In this document: one piece after another, positions 1 to 8,450 of the stretch
Layout: the number at the start of each line of letters is the position of its first letter
Numbering within the stretch: the first letter of the stretch is position 1
Source of the DNA: Deltaproteobacteria bacterium
Lineage (GTDB): Bacteria > Desulfobacterota > GWC2-55-46 > DRQE01
Assembly: GCA_030631875.1 (NCBI GenBank)
Contig: DAOVKH010000001.1
Span: 1 to 33,198, forward strand
DNA: 33,198 nt
Direction: 5' to 3'
Notes under the pieces: generated by a model
The model's database searches: none
What the model was told of the DNA's origin: nothing
What the model saw: the letters and a program-made list of their open reading frames with translations, nothing else
Position numbers and translations under genes: made by a program

Positions 1-93
1 AGCCTTAAATCGAGCCGACTGCCCGGAGACATGCAGATGACGAGCCTCGTACTGGATCTTTGCAAGAAGAGGCAGGTAAGAAGAGCCGGCTAA
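1..93 (+). CDS. holA: C-terminal end of probable DNA polymerase III delta subunit (partial)
   Basis: An open frame runs from the first base to a TAA at 91-93 and gives 30 residues that include LKSSRLPG followed by LVLDLCKK. The end of the clamp-loader delta subunit has this pattern: an Asp/Leu-rich helix, LK-S/G-x-R, then a final L-x-LC helix. holA also commonly neighbours rpsT in proteobacteria. The family call rests on a short tail and on position, so it is tentative. The gene is convergent with rpsT, and the hairpin at 105-130 lies just beyond its stop. Confidence 0.5.
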   Translation, partial: SLKSSRLPGDMQMTSLVLDLCKKRQVRRAG

Positions 94-95
94 GA

Positions 96-130
96 AAAAT
101 AAAACGCCACCTTACGAGAGTAAGGGGGCG
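96..130 (-). terminator. Rho-independent terminator of rpsT
   Basis: CGCCACCTTAC (105-115), a GAGA tetraloop (116-119) and GTAAGGGGGCG (120-130) form an 11-bp stem with one mismatch. On the minus strand the stem is followed by a T-rich run, the complement of the A-rich bases 94-104. It lies 36 bases beyond the rpsT stop. The plus-strand side has no T-run, so it mainly serves the minus strand. Confidence 0.8.
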
Positions 131-166
131 CGCATAGTCTTTGGTCGATATTCTTTATCTAAGCGT

Positions 167-436
167 CTACTTTGTAGCGATTGCGTTTACGGCACTTGCC
201 AGGCGCGAGACCTTGCGAGAGGCGTTGTTTCTGTGAAGCGTGCCCTTTGTTACCGCACCGTCAAATAACGAGGTTGCCTGCTTCAAGAACTCGGCGGCCT
301 CTGTAGCGTTGCCGGACTCTGTGGCGGTGCGAACCTTCTTGGTTGCGGTCTTTAGAGCTGATTTAATAGCGACATTCTTTGTCTGTTTCCTAAGGCTCTG
401 AGTGTGTCGCTTAATAGCTGAACGATGGTTTGCCAA
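167..436 (-). CDS. rpsT: 30S ribosomal protein S20
   Basis: This 89-residue, very basic, Ala/Lys-rich protein begins ANHRSAIKRHTQSLR and matches bacterial S20 in length and composition. S20 binds 16S rRNA early in small-subunit assembly. The start codon is TTG (436-434), placed 8 bases after a GGAGG (449-445). E. coli rpsT also starts with UUG, which is tied to its autoregulation, so the weak start here may be functional. A consensus promoter lies about 100 bases upstream and a terminator follows directly, which suggests a single-gene transcript. Confidence 0.95.
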   Translation of the reverse strand: MANHRSAIKRHTQSLRKQTKNVAIKSALKTATKKVRTATESGNATEAAEFLKQATSLFDGAVTKGTLHRNNASRKVSRLASAVNAIATK

Positions 437-458
437 TGTTATTTCCTCCGGTAAAATT

Positions 459-484
459 CCGTCATCTTAGGTTAACTCTGACGG
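459..484 (-). promoter_or_regulatory. Inverted repeat in the rpsT leader
   Basis: CCGTCA (459-464) and TGACGG (479-484) are perfect complements separated by 14 bases. In the rpsT transcript this can fold into a hairpin ending about 10 bases before the GGAGG. It could take part in translational feedback by S20, or it could be a protein-binding site in the DNA. No function can be shown from the sequence. Confidence 0.4.
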
Positions 485-538
485 ACTCGTTTTTAGTGTT
501 ATCTGTTCCCCGTACATGACGTGGTGATTTAATCTAAT

Positions 539-567
539 ATATTATTGACTTTTGAGGCGATTGTCAA
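539..567 (-). promoter_or_regulatory. Sigma70-type promoter of rpsT
   Basis: On the minus strand TTGACA (567-562) is followed by a 17-base spacer and TAATAT (544-539). The -35 is a perfect consensus match and the -10 is one change away. Transcription should start near 532, giving a leader of about 95 bases before the TTG start of rpsT. A weaker plus-strand pair, TTGACT (545-550) with an 18-base spacer and TATTTT (569-574), overlaps it and could serve murJ. Confidence 0.75.
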
Positions 568-622
568 GTATTTTATCTATTGACGGCTTTATAGAGAGTA
601 ATACATACCAAGGCGAGGTTCT

Positions 623-2212
623 ATTATATCTGAAACAAGGAAAATAACCGGTGCGGCGACCCTCGTCGGTGCCATGACCTTCATTAGCCGAATCCTCGGC
701 TATGTGCGTGATGCCGTCATAGCGGCAATATTCGGCGCGGGTCTCTCGGCAGATGCCTTCTTCGTGGCTTTTCGGATATCTAACCTCTTCAGGAGGCTTC
801 TTGGTGAGGGAGCTCTTACGAGTTCTTTTATACCCGTCTACACGGACGTCCTTCACGAACGTTCGCCCGAAGAGGCGCGCCGCTTTGTATCGAGCGTATT
901 CATCATAGCCCTCATAGTGCTCACCCTGATAACCATTCCGTGCATTATATTCTCTGCGGAGATAGTGGCCTTCATGGCACCGGGGTTTGTAGATGCACCT
1001 GACGGCAAATTTGCCCTGACCGTAACGCTAACGCAGTGGATGTTTCCGTTCATGGTATTTGTAGGCCTTATGGCTGTGGCTATGGGGGTATTACACAGCT
1101 TCAGGCACTTTACCATGCCTGCGATAGCTCCCGTGCTCCTGAATATATCTATAATAGCCTCGGCACTCTTACTTCGCGGGTACTTTCCGTCAGCGGTATA
1201 TGCGCTGGCCGTCGGTGTTCTGGTCGGAGGTCTGCTTCAGCTTCTTATTCAATTGCCCTTTCTTCGCAGGTACGGAATGTTTCCGACCTTTTGCTTTAAT
1301 ATAAAAGACCCCGCAATAAAGAGGATATTCCTGCTGATGGGGCCTGCCATAGTCGGTGTGGGCGTATATCAGCTGAATATATTCATAACCCTGCGCTTTG
1401 CCTCGCACCTGGCAGAGGGGAGTATCGCGTACCTCTACTATGGCTCAAGGTTGATGGAATTGCCGCTGGGGATATTTGTCGTCTCTTTGGCAACGGTCAT
1501 ATTGCCGAGCCTTTCGTCGGACGTTACAAAGAAGGATTTTGTATCCTTTAAGCGTTCTCTCTCGCACGCCATGAGGCTCGTGAACTTCGTATGCATTCCG
1601 GCGACGGTCGGGTTGATCATACTTGCCTACCCAATAGTAGACGTACTCTTCCTTAGGGGGGCTTTCGGCGCAGGAGATGCCCGTGAGACGGCTTACGTCC
1701 TATACTTCTTTGCCGCCGGTATCGTGCCCATAGCCCTCTCAAGGATATTCATATCGGTATACTACTCGCTTAAGGATACAAAGACGCCTGTCGTCATAGC
1801 TGTGGTATGTGTGGTAGTGAACCTCATCGGATGTATGCTTCTTATAGGTCCGCTCGGCCACGGCGGACTTGCTTTGGCAACGACCATTGCCGCCACCGCG
1901 AACTTTATAATGCTGGCGATGGTGCTTAAAGCAAGAGTAAGTGCCGTTGACTTTATATCGGTCGTATCGGCGAGTGCTAAGTCTCTCTTAGCGGCAATTA
2001 TTATGGGTGTTGTCTTATATGTAGCCTTGAATCTTATAGGTTGGCCAGATAGCGGGATATTCTTAAAGGCGGGCCTTATAGCAGTGTTCGTATGCGGCGG
2101 TGCACTATTGTATTTTATGCTCTCAATCCTCTTTAAAATCAAGGAAAGCGCAGTTATAAAGGCTATAGTAGTGGAAAAGTTCTCATCCAAAAGGTTTAGA
2201 AAAGAGCTCTAA
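623..2212 (+). CDS. murJ: Lipid II flippase MurJ (MviN family)
   Basis: This polytopic membrane protein of the MOP exporter superfamily flips lipid II to the periplasm for peptidoglycan synthesis. Family marks are SRILGYVRD near the N-terminus, FFVAFRISNLFRRLLGEGA and SSFIPVYTD, with about 14 hydrophobic segments along its length. The first ATG is at 674. However, the in-frame codons upstream encode SETRKITGAATLVGA, which is the usual MurJ N-terminus, and the next in-frame stop is at 599-601. No ATG, GTG or TTG lies between. The likely start is therefore ATT at 623 or ATA at 626, 4 to 7 bases after GCGAGG. From 623 the protein is 529 residues; from 674 it is 512. Confidence 0.93.
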   Translation: MISETRKITGAATLVGAMTFISRILGYVRDAVIAAIFGAGLSADAFFVAFRISNLFRRLLGEGALTSSFIPVYTDVLHERSPEEARRFVSSVFIIALIVLTLITIPCIIFSAEIVAFMAPGFVDAPDGKFALTVTLTQWMFPFMVFVGLMAVAMGVLHSFRHFTMPAIAPVLLNISIIASALLLRGYFPSAVYALAVGVLVGGLLQLLIQLPFLRRYGMFPTFCFNIKDPAIKRIFLLMGPAIVGVGVYQLNIFITLRFASHLAEGSIAYLYYGSRLMELPLGIFVVSLATVILPSLSSDVTKKDFVSFKRSLSHAMRLVNFVCIPATVGLIILAYPIVDVLFLRGAFGAGDARETAYVLYFFAAGIVPIALSRIFISVYYSLKDTKTPVVIAVVCVVVNLIGCMLLIGPLGHGGLALATTIAATANFIMLAMVLKARVSAVDFISVVSASAKSLLAAIIMGVVLYVALNLIGWPDSGIFLKAGLIAVFVCGGALLYFMLSILFKIKESAVIKAIVVEKFSSKRFRKEL

Positions 2213-2268
2213 ATGAAAAAAGGGCTAAAAGGCTGTAACTCTTTGAATTTAAAGGTGAATCGTCTGGT

Positions 2269-2290
2269 TAAAAAATAGGCAATCTGCCTG
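2269..2290 (-). terminator. Weak Rho-independent terminator downstream of mazG
   Basis: On the minus strand AGGCA, a 3-base loop and TGCCT (2289-2277) are followed by ATTTTTT. The stem is only 5 bp but the T-run is good. It follows mazG and the small overlapping ORF. No equivalent signal was found for the convergent murJ. Confidence 0.4.
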
Positions 2291-2310
2291 TGCCCTTGTA
2301 AGGACGGCAG

Positions 2311-2394
2311 TTAAGGTCTTTGCAGAGGTACTCTTTTAAACACTTTATCCACAGTCTCTGGGGACATCTCTTTAACCTTGTGTAATACCATCAT
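2311..2394 (-). CDS. Possible 27-residue ORF overlapping the mazG stop
   Basis: An ATG overlaps the mazG stop as ATGA (2394-2391) and opens a 27-codon frame, MMVLHKVKEM through VPLQRP, ending in TAA at 2313-2311. The 4-base overlap would allow translational coupling. No family is recognised, and a frame this short can arise by chance. The frame also contains a perfect DnaA-box 9-mer (2345-2353), which is probably coincidental. Confidence 0.22.
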   Translation of the reverse strand: MMVLHKVKEMSPETVDKVFKRVPLQRP

Positions 2395-3194
2395 TTTTTC
2401 TTTCGCTCTTCTTCTTTTGCTCTCTCCCAAAGCTCTTCCATCTCTTCTATCGATGTTTCATCGAGGCTTCTTTTATCGTTTATAATCGTTCGTTCTATGT
2501 AGTGAAAGCGGTCTATAAACTTTCGAGTTGTTCTTCTAAGTGCTCTTTCCGGGTCAACCCTTACAAAGCGGCTTACATTTACAAGTGTAAAGAGTATGTC
2601 GCCCATCTCTTCTTCGATACCGTCTTGATCGTTCTCAATTAAAGAGACCTTGAACTCCTCTATCTCTTCAAAGACTTTATCCATTGCCTGCTCGGCTTCT
2701 TTCCAGTCAAAGCCGGTCTTTGCTACCTTCTTACTGACCTTCATTGCCCTAAGGAGCGAGGGCAGTGCCTCAGGTATGCCGTCCAAGAGGCCGCTTCGAG
2801 TCGAGGCGTTGGCTTCACTCTTTTTTATGGCATCCCAGTTCTTGAGTACTTCTTCGGAGTCCTTTGCCTCTGAGTCAGAGAATACATGTGGGTGGCGGCG
2901 CGTCATCTTTTCGATGATGCCGTCGATGACATCCGATATATCGAATGAGCCTTCCTCCTCTGCCAGACGTGCCAGGAATATGACCTGAAATAATAGATCC
3001 CCAAGCTCGTCCTTTAGGTCGTTCGTAGGGGTGCCCTTGGAGGTCTCGATGGCCTCTACTACCTCGTATGCCTCTTCTATGACGTATGGCGTGAGGCTAT
3101 CGATGGTCTGCTCTCTATCCCAGGGGCATCCCTCCGGGGAGCGAAGCGTCGCCATTAAATCGATTAGTTTATGGAAGTTTTTGTCTTTATTCAT
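2391..3194 (-). CDS. mazG: Nucleoside triphosphate pyrophosphohydrolase MazG
   Basis: This all-alpha NTP pyrophosphohydrolase (267 residues; E. coli MazG has 263) hydrolyses (d)NTPs to NMP and PPi and is linked to house-cleaning and the stringent response. Two MazG repeats are visible. The N-terminal one has the family entry SPEGCPWDREQT, then EEAYEVVEAIE and DELGDLLFQV, the acidic metal-binding motif EExxE...ExxD. The C-terminal one has GFDWKE and EEMGDILFTLVNVSR. The start at 3194 lies just upstream of the usual LMATLRSPEG and has no strong ribosome-binding site. The gene is convergent with murJ. Confidence 0.95.
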   Translation of the reverse strand: MNKDKNFHKLIDLMATLRSPEGCPWDREQTIDSLTPYVIEEAYEVVEAIETSKGTPTNDLKDELGDLLFQVIFLARLAEEEGSFDISDVIDGIIEKMTRRHPHVFSDSEAKDSEEVLKNWDAIKKSEANASTRSGLLDGIPEALPSLLRAMKVSKKVAKTGFDWKEAEQAMDKVFEEIEEFKVSLIENDQDGIEEEMGDILFTLVNVSRFVRVDPERALRRTTRKFIDRFHYIERTIINDKRSLDETSIEEMEELWERAKEEERKKK

Positions 3195-3306
3195 ATGGAG
3201 TTAGAGGGTAAAGCTCTCAATGAGTATGGCCTTAATTGCTGTAGGCAAACTGCTTCAGTTAGGGGGCATATCCTCTATCTTTTAGGGGGATATAGACGCC
3301 TGGCAG

Positions 3307-3537
3307 TTATTCGTCGCCGAGGGATTCCATCATGCGCTGGCGTTCTTCGGAGGCATCGACTTGTTTCTGTGCCGAGTCCTTTACGTGAAGAGCCGTGCCG
3401 ATGTACTTATCTACGGATTCGCGCGCCGAGTCTCCCCGTGGGTCAATCTTACTCTCCTCAGAGCCATTGCCGCAGGCTACTACGGTGAGTGTTAAAGAGG
3501 CGAGTAGGATCACGGTTGTCAGTATTTTCTTCTTCAT
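3307..3537 (-). CDS. Small putative lipoprotein
   Basis: The 76-residue protein begins MKKKILTTVILLASLTLTVVAC, a lysine-rich N-region and hydrophobic core ending in a lipobox-like VVAC with the cysteine at residue 22. The mature part is short and charged (GNGSEESK, then an Arg/Glu/Asp-rich helix) and has no recognisable domain. It is likely a membrane-anchored lipoprotein of unknown role. It lies 112 bases upstream of mazG on the same strand, a gap that makes co-transcription possible but not certain. No clear ribosome-binding site precedes the ATG. Confidence 0.7.
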   Translation of the reverse strand: MKKKILTTVILLASLTLTVVACGNGSEESKIDPRGDSARESVDKYIGTALHVKDSAQKQVDASEERQRMMESLGDE

Positions 3538-3644
3538 AAGGTATAGTTTGACACATACTTATCTCAAAATCAAATAAAGATATTGTCCTATTCGGTAAAG
3601 TCTTTGCTATGGTATAAATAGTTAGAATATAAGGAAATAAGAGA

Positions 3645-3672
3645 TTGACGATGGGGGCTTATATGGTAAGAT
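3645..3672 (+). promoter_or_regulatory. Candidate selA promoter in the 3538-3798 intergenic region
   Basis: TTGACG (3645-3650), a 16-base spacer and TAAGAT (3667-3672) form a fair sigma70 match about 125 bases before selA. The rest of this 261-base AT-rich divergent region holds no gene, clear hairpin or repeat. Confidence 0.35.
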
Positions 3673-3798
3673 TAATAAGGTAATATGCTAATTTTACGTT
3701 TTTCTCTATTGGGTAGGGGCTTCTATCTATTTAAGGCGTGCGTAGAGTAAACTGTTCATAAGAATAATTAACCACATAGGATATTCTAATAAGATATT

Positions 3799-5190
3799 AT
3801 GGGTAATGACGCATTAAGAAGTCTGCCTTCGGTAGATAGTGTGCTCAACGAGCTTGCTGTGAGCGAAGGTGAAGATTGCTTGGCTTCGCAGGTAAAGTCG
3901 GCGATGGTTAGAGAGCTCTTGGATGAACTTCGTAAGGTTCTTTCGGGCGGCGCGGGAGCGTCGATAGATATATCCCTTACATCTGTGGCAGAAGAGGCCG
4001 CTCGGCGTGTGAAAGCCTTTGGAGAGTTAGGCCTTGAGAGGGTCGTCAATGCGTCGGGCACGGTACTCCATACAAACCTCGGAAGAGCCGTCTTAAGTCA
4101 AGAGGCTATTGAGGCGATGAGTTTTGCGGCAAGCGGTGGTGTGGATCTGGAGTTCGATACGGCCCTTGGGCAAAGAGGTGAGAGAGATGCACGCACCGAA
4201 GAGCTTCTCTGCCACCTTACTGGAGCCGAGGCGGCATGCGTTGTGGGCAATAACGCAGGTGCTGTTCTTATAACACTTAACGCTCTTGCCGAGGGCAAAG
4301 AGGTGCTCATATCCCGTGGCGAGCTCGTTGAGATAGGCGGTTCATTTCGTCTGCCCGATGTCATAGAAAAGAGCGGGTGCGTTATGCGAGAGGTAGGCAC
4401 CACCAACAGAACTCATCCAAAAGATTATAGGGATGCCGTTACACCTGATACGGCTATTATATTCAAGGCTCATAAGAGTAATTACGAGGTCGTGGGCTTT
4501 ACCTCTGAGGTCGACCTTCCCGAACTTGTTGGTATTGGACGCGAGAATGCCTTGCCTGTAGTGGAAGACCTCGGTAGCGGGGCGTTAATAGATATGTCGA
4601 CGTACGGCCTTCCTAAAGAACCCGTAGTAGCAGAACGTATAAAGGCGGGAGCCGATATAGTTACCTTTAGCGGAGATAAGCTCCTTGGAGGGCCTCAGGC
4701 CGGCATCATAGTCGGGAGGAAGGTCTTTGTAGACAGAATAAGAAAGAACCCGTTGAAGCGCGCACTAAGAGCCGGTAAGCTCACCCTCTCTGCCCTTGAG
4801 GCAACGCTTAGGCTCTACCTTAAGCCGAATGAGGTGTTGAGAGAGAGGCTTCCGACACTGCGATACCTCTCAAGAGATATTGAAGAGATAGGGGCATTGG
4901 CCATAGAGGGGGCAGAGCTTCTGAGCCGTGCCCTTGGAAAAGATTATAAAGTTAAGGTCATAGACGGCGAGTCGCAGATAGGGAGCGGCTCTCAGCCTAT
5001 GGCGAGGCTTAAGAGCAAGCTCGTATCGGTAACGCATAAAGAAGGGCGCGACGCGTCATTTATATTCAAGGCGTTCCTTAAGGCCAAGCCGGCGGTGCTT
5101 GGCAGGGTGAAGGACGATTCTTTTCTGCTCGATATGAGAACCATAGATAAGGCCTCCGATATTGTGCCGTCGGGTTTTCTGGGTAAATAG
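3799..5190 (+). CDS. selA: L-seryl-tRNA(Sec) selenium transferase SelA
   Basis: This PLP enzyme converts Ser-tRNA(Sec) to Sec-tRNA(Sec) using selenophosphate. At 463 residues it is the same length as E. coli SelA. Visible family motifs are VVNASGTVLHTNLGRA, the glycine-rich GNNAGAV, SRGELVEIGGSFRLPD, VGTTNRTH and FSGDKLLGGPQAG, in which Lys294 is the expected PLP lysine (Lys295 in E. coli). It implies that the host decodes UGA as selenocysteine, although selB, selD and a tRNA-Sec gene are not in the window. The next gene begins 28 bases downstream, so read-through transcription into the GGDEF/EAL gene is likely. Confidence 0.97.
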   Translation: MGNDALRSLPSVDSVLNELAVSEGEDCLASQVKSAMVRELLDELRKVLSGGAGASIDISLTSVAEEAARRVKAFGELGLERVVNASGTVLHTNLGRAVLSQEAIEAMSFAASGGVDLEFDTALGQRGERDARTEELLCHLTGAEAACVVGNNAGAVLITLNALAEGKEVLISRGELVEIGGSFRLPDVIEKSGCVMREVGTTNRTHPKDYRDAVTPDTAIIFKAHKSNYEVVGFTSEVDLPELVGIGRENALPVVEDLGSGALIDMSTYGLPKEPVVAERIKAGADIVTFSGDKLLGGPQAGIIVGRKVFVDRIRKNPLKRALRAGKLTLSALEATLRLYLKPNEVLRERLPTLRYLSRDIEEIGALAIEGAELLSRALGKDYKVKVIDGESQIGSGSQPMARLKSKLVSVTHKEGRDASFIFKAFLKAKPAVLGRVKDDSFLLDMRTIDKASDIVPSGFLGK

Positions 5191-5218
5191 AAGATGTTTT
5201 TGAAATGAAAGAATTACT

Positions 5219-8200
5219 ATGAGAGAGAAAAAATTTACATTATTGCAGAAGGCCATCATAGCGCTGATTATAATACTTCTGCCTATAGCCGTGACCTTCT
5301 TAAGAGGTTATTATCAGAATAAAGAGCATTTAGTCAGTAATATGTTGCGCGACATGACCTTTGTGGCAGAGGCCTACGAGGGGCAAGTCTACCTGTTCCT
5401 TGAGATGACGACACGACGCGCCGAGGATTTTTCGAGTGACGGCTTCATAAGAGACGGACTCGCTAAGATTGTTAAAGGAGATAGTGCGGCGGCCGCCGCA
5501 GTAAGTGATCATCTAATACGCAATAAGAAGACCCTCGATAAGACCATACATGACATATATGTTACAGCTCTCGACGGTGTGGTTATATCGTCGACAGAAC
5601 CAAGAGCCATTGGTTCTGATATCTCTTCAATGGATTACTTTAAGGAAGGGCGTACCGGAAATTCTATCGTTGAGACTCTTGACATCCACGGTATGCCTGC
5701 CATAGCCGCATCCGTTCCATTGACCGACAGAAAAACAGGAGAGCCGATAGGGGTTCTCACCAATTTTATCCTACTTACAGAACTAAATAAACTCTTGACC
5801 GGAGATATGATTCTCGAATACGGAGCCTTGACTCAGCATGAGGGTAAGCGTCAGACCTTCGACGCTTACCTCGTTAACAAGGAGAAGTTCTTCATAACGG
5901 AGTCTAACCAGATAGACGACCCTCCGGTTGATTATATGGTCGATACAAACCCCGTCAGGGCTTGCCTTGAAGGTTCAGTTGAGGTTACCGACGTATATGT
6001 AGGTCTTGCCGGCAAGGAGGTCATAGGTGCTTCCATGTGTCTGCCGCAATTCGGATGGACGCTCCTGCTTGAGATGGATGCTTATGTTGAGACGGCCTCC
6101 ATACGTGTGATGTTTCGCGATGCCGTTATAACAGGCCTTATTGTCATAGGGCTTATCGGGTGGCTCTTCTTCCTATTCCTCAGGAATATTATCAGGCCTC
6201 TGGAGACTATAGCCAATGCCGCCGAGATGGTTGGTAGAGGGGATTACGATATTCATATCCCTGTGCGTACTACAGACGAGATAGGTGTCCTTGCCTACAC
6301 CATCAACGATATGGCTAAGGATATAGGCGAGAGCACGAAGGCTCTTATAGAGAGTGAGGCGAGGCTTTCGGATGCGCAGAGGATAGCTCACTTCGGTAAT
6401 TGGTATTGGGATATAAAAAGTAATGAGCTCCTTTGGTCTGATGAGATATACAGGATATTCGGTTACGAACCGCACGAATTTATAGGCACATATGAAAGAT
6501 TTATGAGCAGTGTGCATTCCGATGATAGAGCATTAGTGAAGAGTGCCGTAGAGAAGAGCTTGAGCGAGCAGGTGCCCTACAGTATCGACCATAGGATAAT
6601 CTGTGAAGACGGCACCGAGCGTATCGTCCATGAAGAAGGTGAAGCGGTATTTGACGAGGCCGGTAAGCCTGAGTCCATGCTCGGTACGGTACAGGATATA
6701 ACCGATAGAAGGAGAGCCGAGTATGAGATGAAGAAGCTCTCCACGATAATAGACAATAGCATAAATGCCGTATTTATAACCGACAGGAATGGTGTCATAG
6801 AGTATGTTAATCCTGTATTTGAAAGCCTTACCGGCTATAGTTTCTCTGAAGCCGAAGGCAAGAACCCTTCGATACTTTCTTCAGGCGAGACCCCTGCCTC
6901 TGAGTACGAAGATCTATGGAATACGATACTCAGCGGCAGGACATGGCGCGGAGTATTTAAGAATAGAAAGAAGGGCGGAGACAACTATTGGGCAAGCGGT
7001 ATCATTACGCCGATTAAGGACGATAGCGGAGAGGTTACTCACTTCCTTGCCGTACAGGAGGACGTAACCGAGCGCATGCAGTCTGAAGAGGTTATGGAGT
7101 ATATGGCTCACCATGATGAGTTGACGGGACTCTATAATCGTTTTAGGTTTATAAATATGGTTGGCAGTTGGATAGAAAAGTTAGAGGAAGAAGGCGGGAA
7201 GAAGGCCGTCATGCTTTTGCTCGATGTAGATCAATTCAAGATGATAAATAATACTTACGGCCACGGTCTTGGCGATGAGTTGTTGGCTCGTATCGGAGTC
7301 TTACTTGAAGAGACGGTCAGCAGTGTTGAGAGCACTATGATTATCAGTGATGACGCTTCGGATAGTTCTATCCTTTCACGCCTTAGCGGTGACGAGTTCG
7401 CTATATTCCTGCCGACACTTGACGAGGCCGCAGCAAAGAAGGCCGCGGAAATATTCAGGAAGGCTGTAGAAGAGTTTACTCCGCGAGAGGTCTCCGAGCA
7501 CTTTACGGCGAGCATAGGAATATCTCTATATCCCGACCACGGTGTGAACGTAAGGCAATTGATATCCAGGGCCGATGCTTCTATGTTTAGGGCAAAGGAG
7601 CTGGGTAGGAATAGGTGCCACCTCTACAGCCCTGATGATAGAATAGTTGAAGAGATGCAGTCCAGGCTTAAGTGGAAGGAACGCGTCATAGAGGCCATGG
7701 AGAAAGACCGCCTTGAGCCGTGGTTTCAGCCGATACTGAACTTCGAAACGGGAGAGATTACCCACTACGAGGCACTTGCCAGAATGTATGGAGACGAAGG
7801 CGAGATTATACTTCCGGGTAAGTTCATAGAGGTGGCCGAGAGGTTTGGTCTTATCAGTGAGTTAAATCAGATTATAATAGAGAAGGCTGTGAGGTCGCTC
7901 AAGAAGATCAATGAGACAGACCCGCAGATGAAGTTTGCTATTAACCTGTCGGGACGATTAATAGGCGATGAAGATGTCTTTATCTTCTTAGAGAAACTTA
8001 TAAAAGAAACAGCTGTAGATCCGAAGAATATTATCTTTGAGATAACAGAGACCGCGGCGGTAAGGGATCTCACAAAGGCCGCGGCCTTTGTCGATCGACT
8101 GAAAGAGATTGGCTGTAGCTTCGCCCTCGATGATTTTGGCGTAGGCTTTACTTCGTTCTTATATTTGCGTGATTTAAATGTCGACTACATAAAGATAGAC

Positions 8201-8428
8201 GGTTCTTTTATCAGAAAACTTCATACCAACGATAAGGACCAGCTCTTTGTTAAGGCATTGGCCGATATCGCGCGAGGGATGAAGATAAAGACCATCGCTG
8301 AGTTCGTTGAAAATGAAGAGATACTTGAGATACTGAGGTACTTAGGTGTGGACTATGCTCAGGGTTACTTCGTCGGAAGGCCTGCTCCGTTTAAGGATAT
8401 TAAGATCGTGAGAGGCAAACTCTCTTGA
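5219..8428 (+). CDS. Membrane sensor PDC-HAMP-PAS-PAS-GGDEF-EAL, c-di-GMP turnover
   Basis: This 1069-residue protein should set c-di-GMP levels in response to an extracytoplasmic ligand. TM1 lies near residues 12-30, followed by a periplasmic PDC/dCache-like region to about 295, TM2 near 300-322, HAMP (RPLETIANAAEMVGRGDY), two PAS/PAC modules (about 380-500 and 505-625, the first ending in VQDITDRRRAE), GGDEF and EAL. The GGDEF motif reads SGDEF (723-727), and the upstream RxxD inhibitory site is absent. The EAL domain looks catalytically complete: EAL (851-853), INLSG, FEITETA, LDDFGVGF, KIDGSF, AEFVE and QGY. Net phosphodiesterase activity is plausible, with GGDEF either active or a GTP sensor. 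It lies between selA and a DUF3108 gene. Confidence 0.95.
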   Translation: MREKKFTLLQKAIIALIIILLPIAVTFLRGYYQNKEHLVSNMLRDMTFVAEAYEGQVYLFLEMTTRRAEDFSSDGFIRDGLAKIVKGDSAAAAAVSDHLIRNKKTLDKTIHDIYVTALDGVVISSTEPRAIGSDISSMDYFKEGRTGNSIVETLDIHGMPAIAASVPLTDRKTGEPIGVLTNFILLTELNKLLTGDMILEYGALTQHEGKRQTFDAYLVNKEKFFITESNQIDDPPVDYMVDTNPVRACLEGSVEVTDVYVGLAGKEVIGASMCLPQFGWTLLLEMDAYVETASIRVMFRDAVITGLIVIGLIGWLFFLFLRNIIRPLETIANAAEMVGRGDYDIHIPVRTTDEIGVLAYTINDMAKDIGESTKALIESEARLSDAQRIAHFGNWYWDIKSNELLWSDEIYRIFGYEPHEFIGTYERFMSSVHSDDRALVKSAVEKSLSEQVPYSIDHRIICEDGTERIVHEEGEAVFDEAGKPESMLGTVQDITDRRRAEYEMKKLSTIIDNSINAVFITDRNGVIEYVNPVFESLTGYSFSEAEGKNPSILSSGETPASEYEDLWNTILSGRTWRGVFKNRKKGGDNYWASGIITPIKDDSGEVTHFLAVQEDVTERMQSEEVMEYMAHHDELTGLYNRFRFINMVGSWIEKLEEEGGKKAVMLLLDVDQFKMINNTYGHGLGDELLARIGVLLEETVSSVESTMIISDDASDSSILSRLSGDEFAIFLPTLDEAAAKKAAEIFRKAVEEFTPREVSEHFTASIGISLYPDHGVNVRQLISRADASMFRAKELGRNRCHLYSPDDRIVEEMQSRLKWKERVIEAMEKDRLEPWFQPILNFETGEITHYEALARMYGDEGEIILPGKFIEVAERFGLISELNQIIIEKAVRSLKKINETDPQMKFAINLSGRLIGDEDVFIFLEKLIKETAVDPKNIIFEITETAAVRDLTKAAAFVDRLKEIGCSFALDDFGVGFTSFLYLRDLNVDYIKIDGSFIRKLHTNDKDQLFVKALADIARGMKIKTIAEFVENEEILEILRYLGVDYAQGYFVGRPAPFKDIKIVRGKLS

Positions 8429-8450
8429 ATGCTACAGCGGTGACGTCTCG

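Noticed and set aside
2345..2353. Perfect DnaA box TTATCCACA
   Set aside because: A single copy with no cluster, no AT-rich unwinding region and no dnaA or dnaN nearby; about 0.25 copies are expected by chance in this length.
3268..3293. Inverted repeat ATATCC...GGATAT between mazG and the lipoprotein gene
   Set aside because: Only 6 bp around a 14-base loop with no T-run on either strand; not enough for a terminator or operator call.
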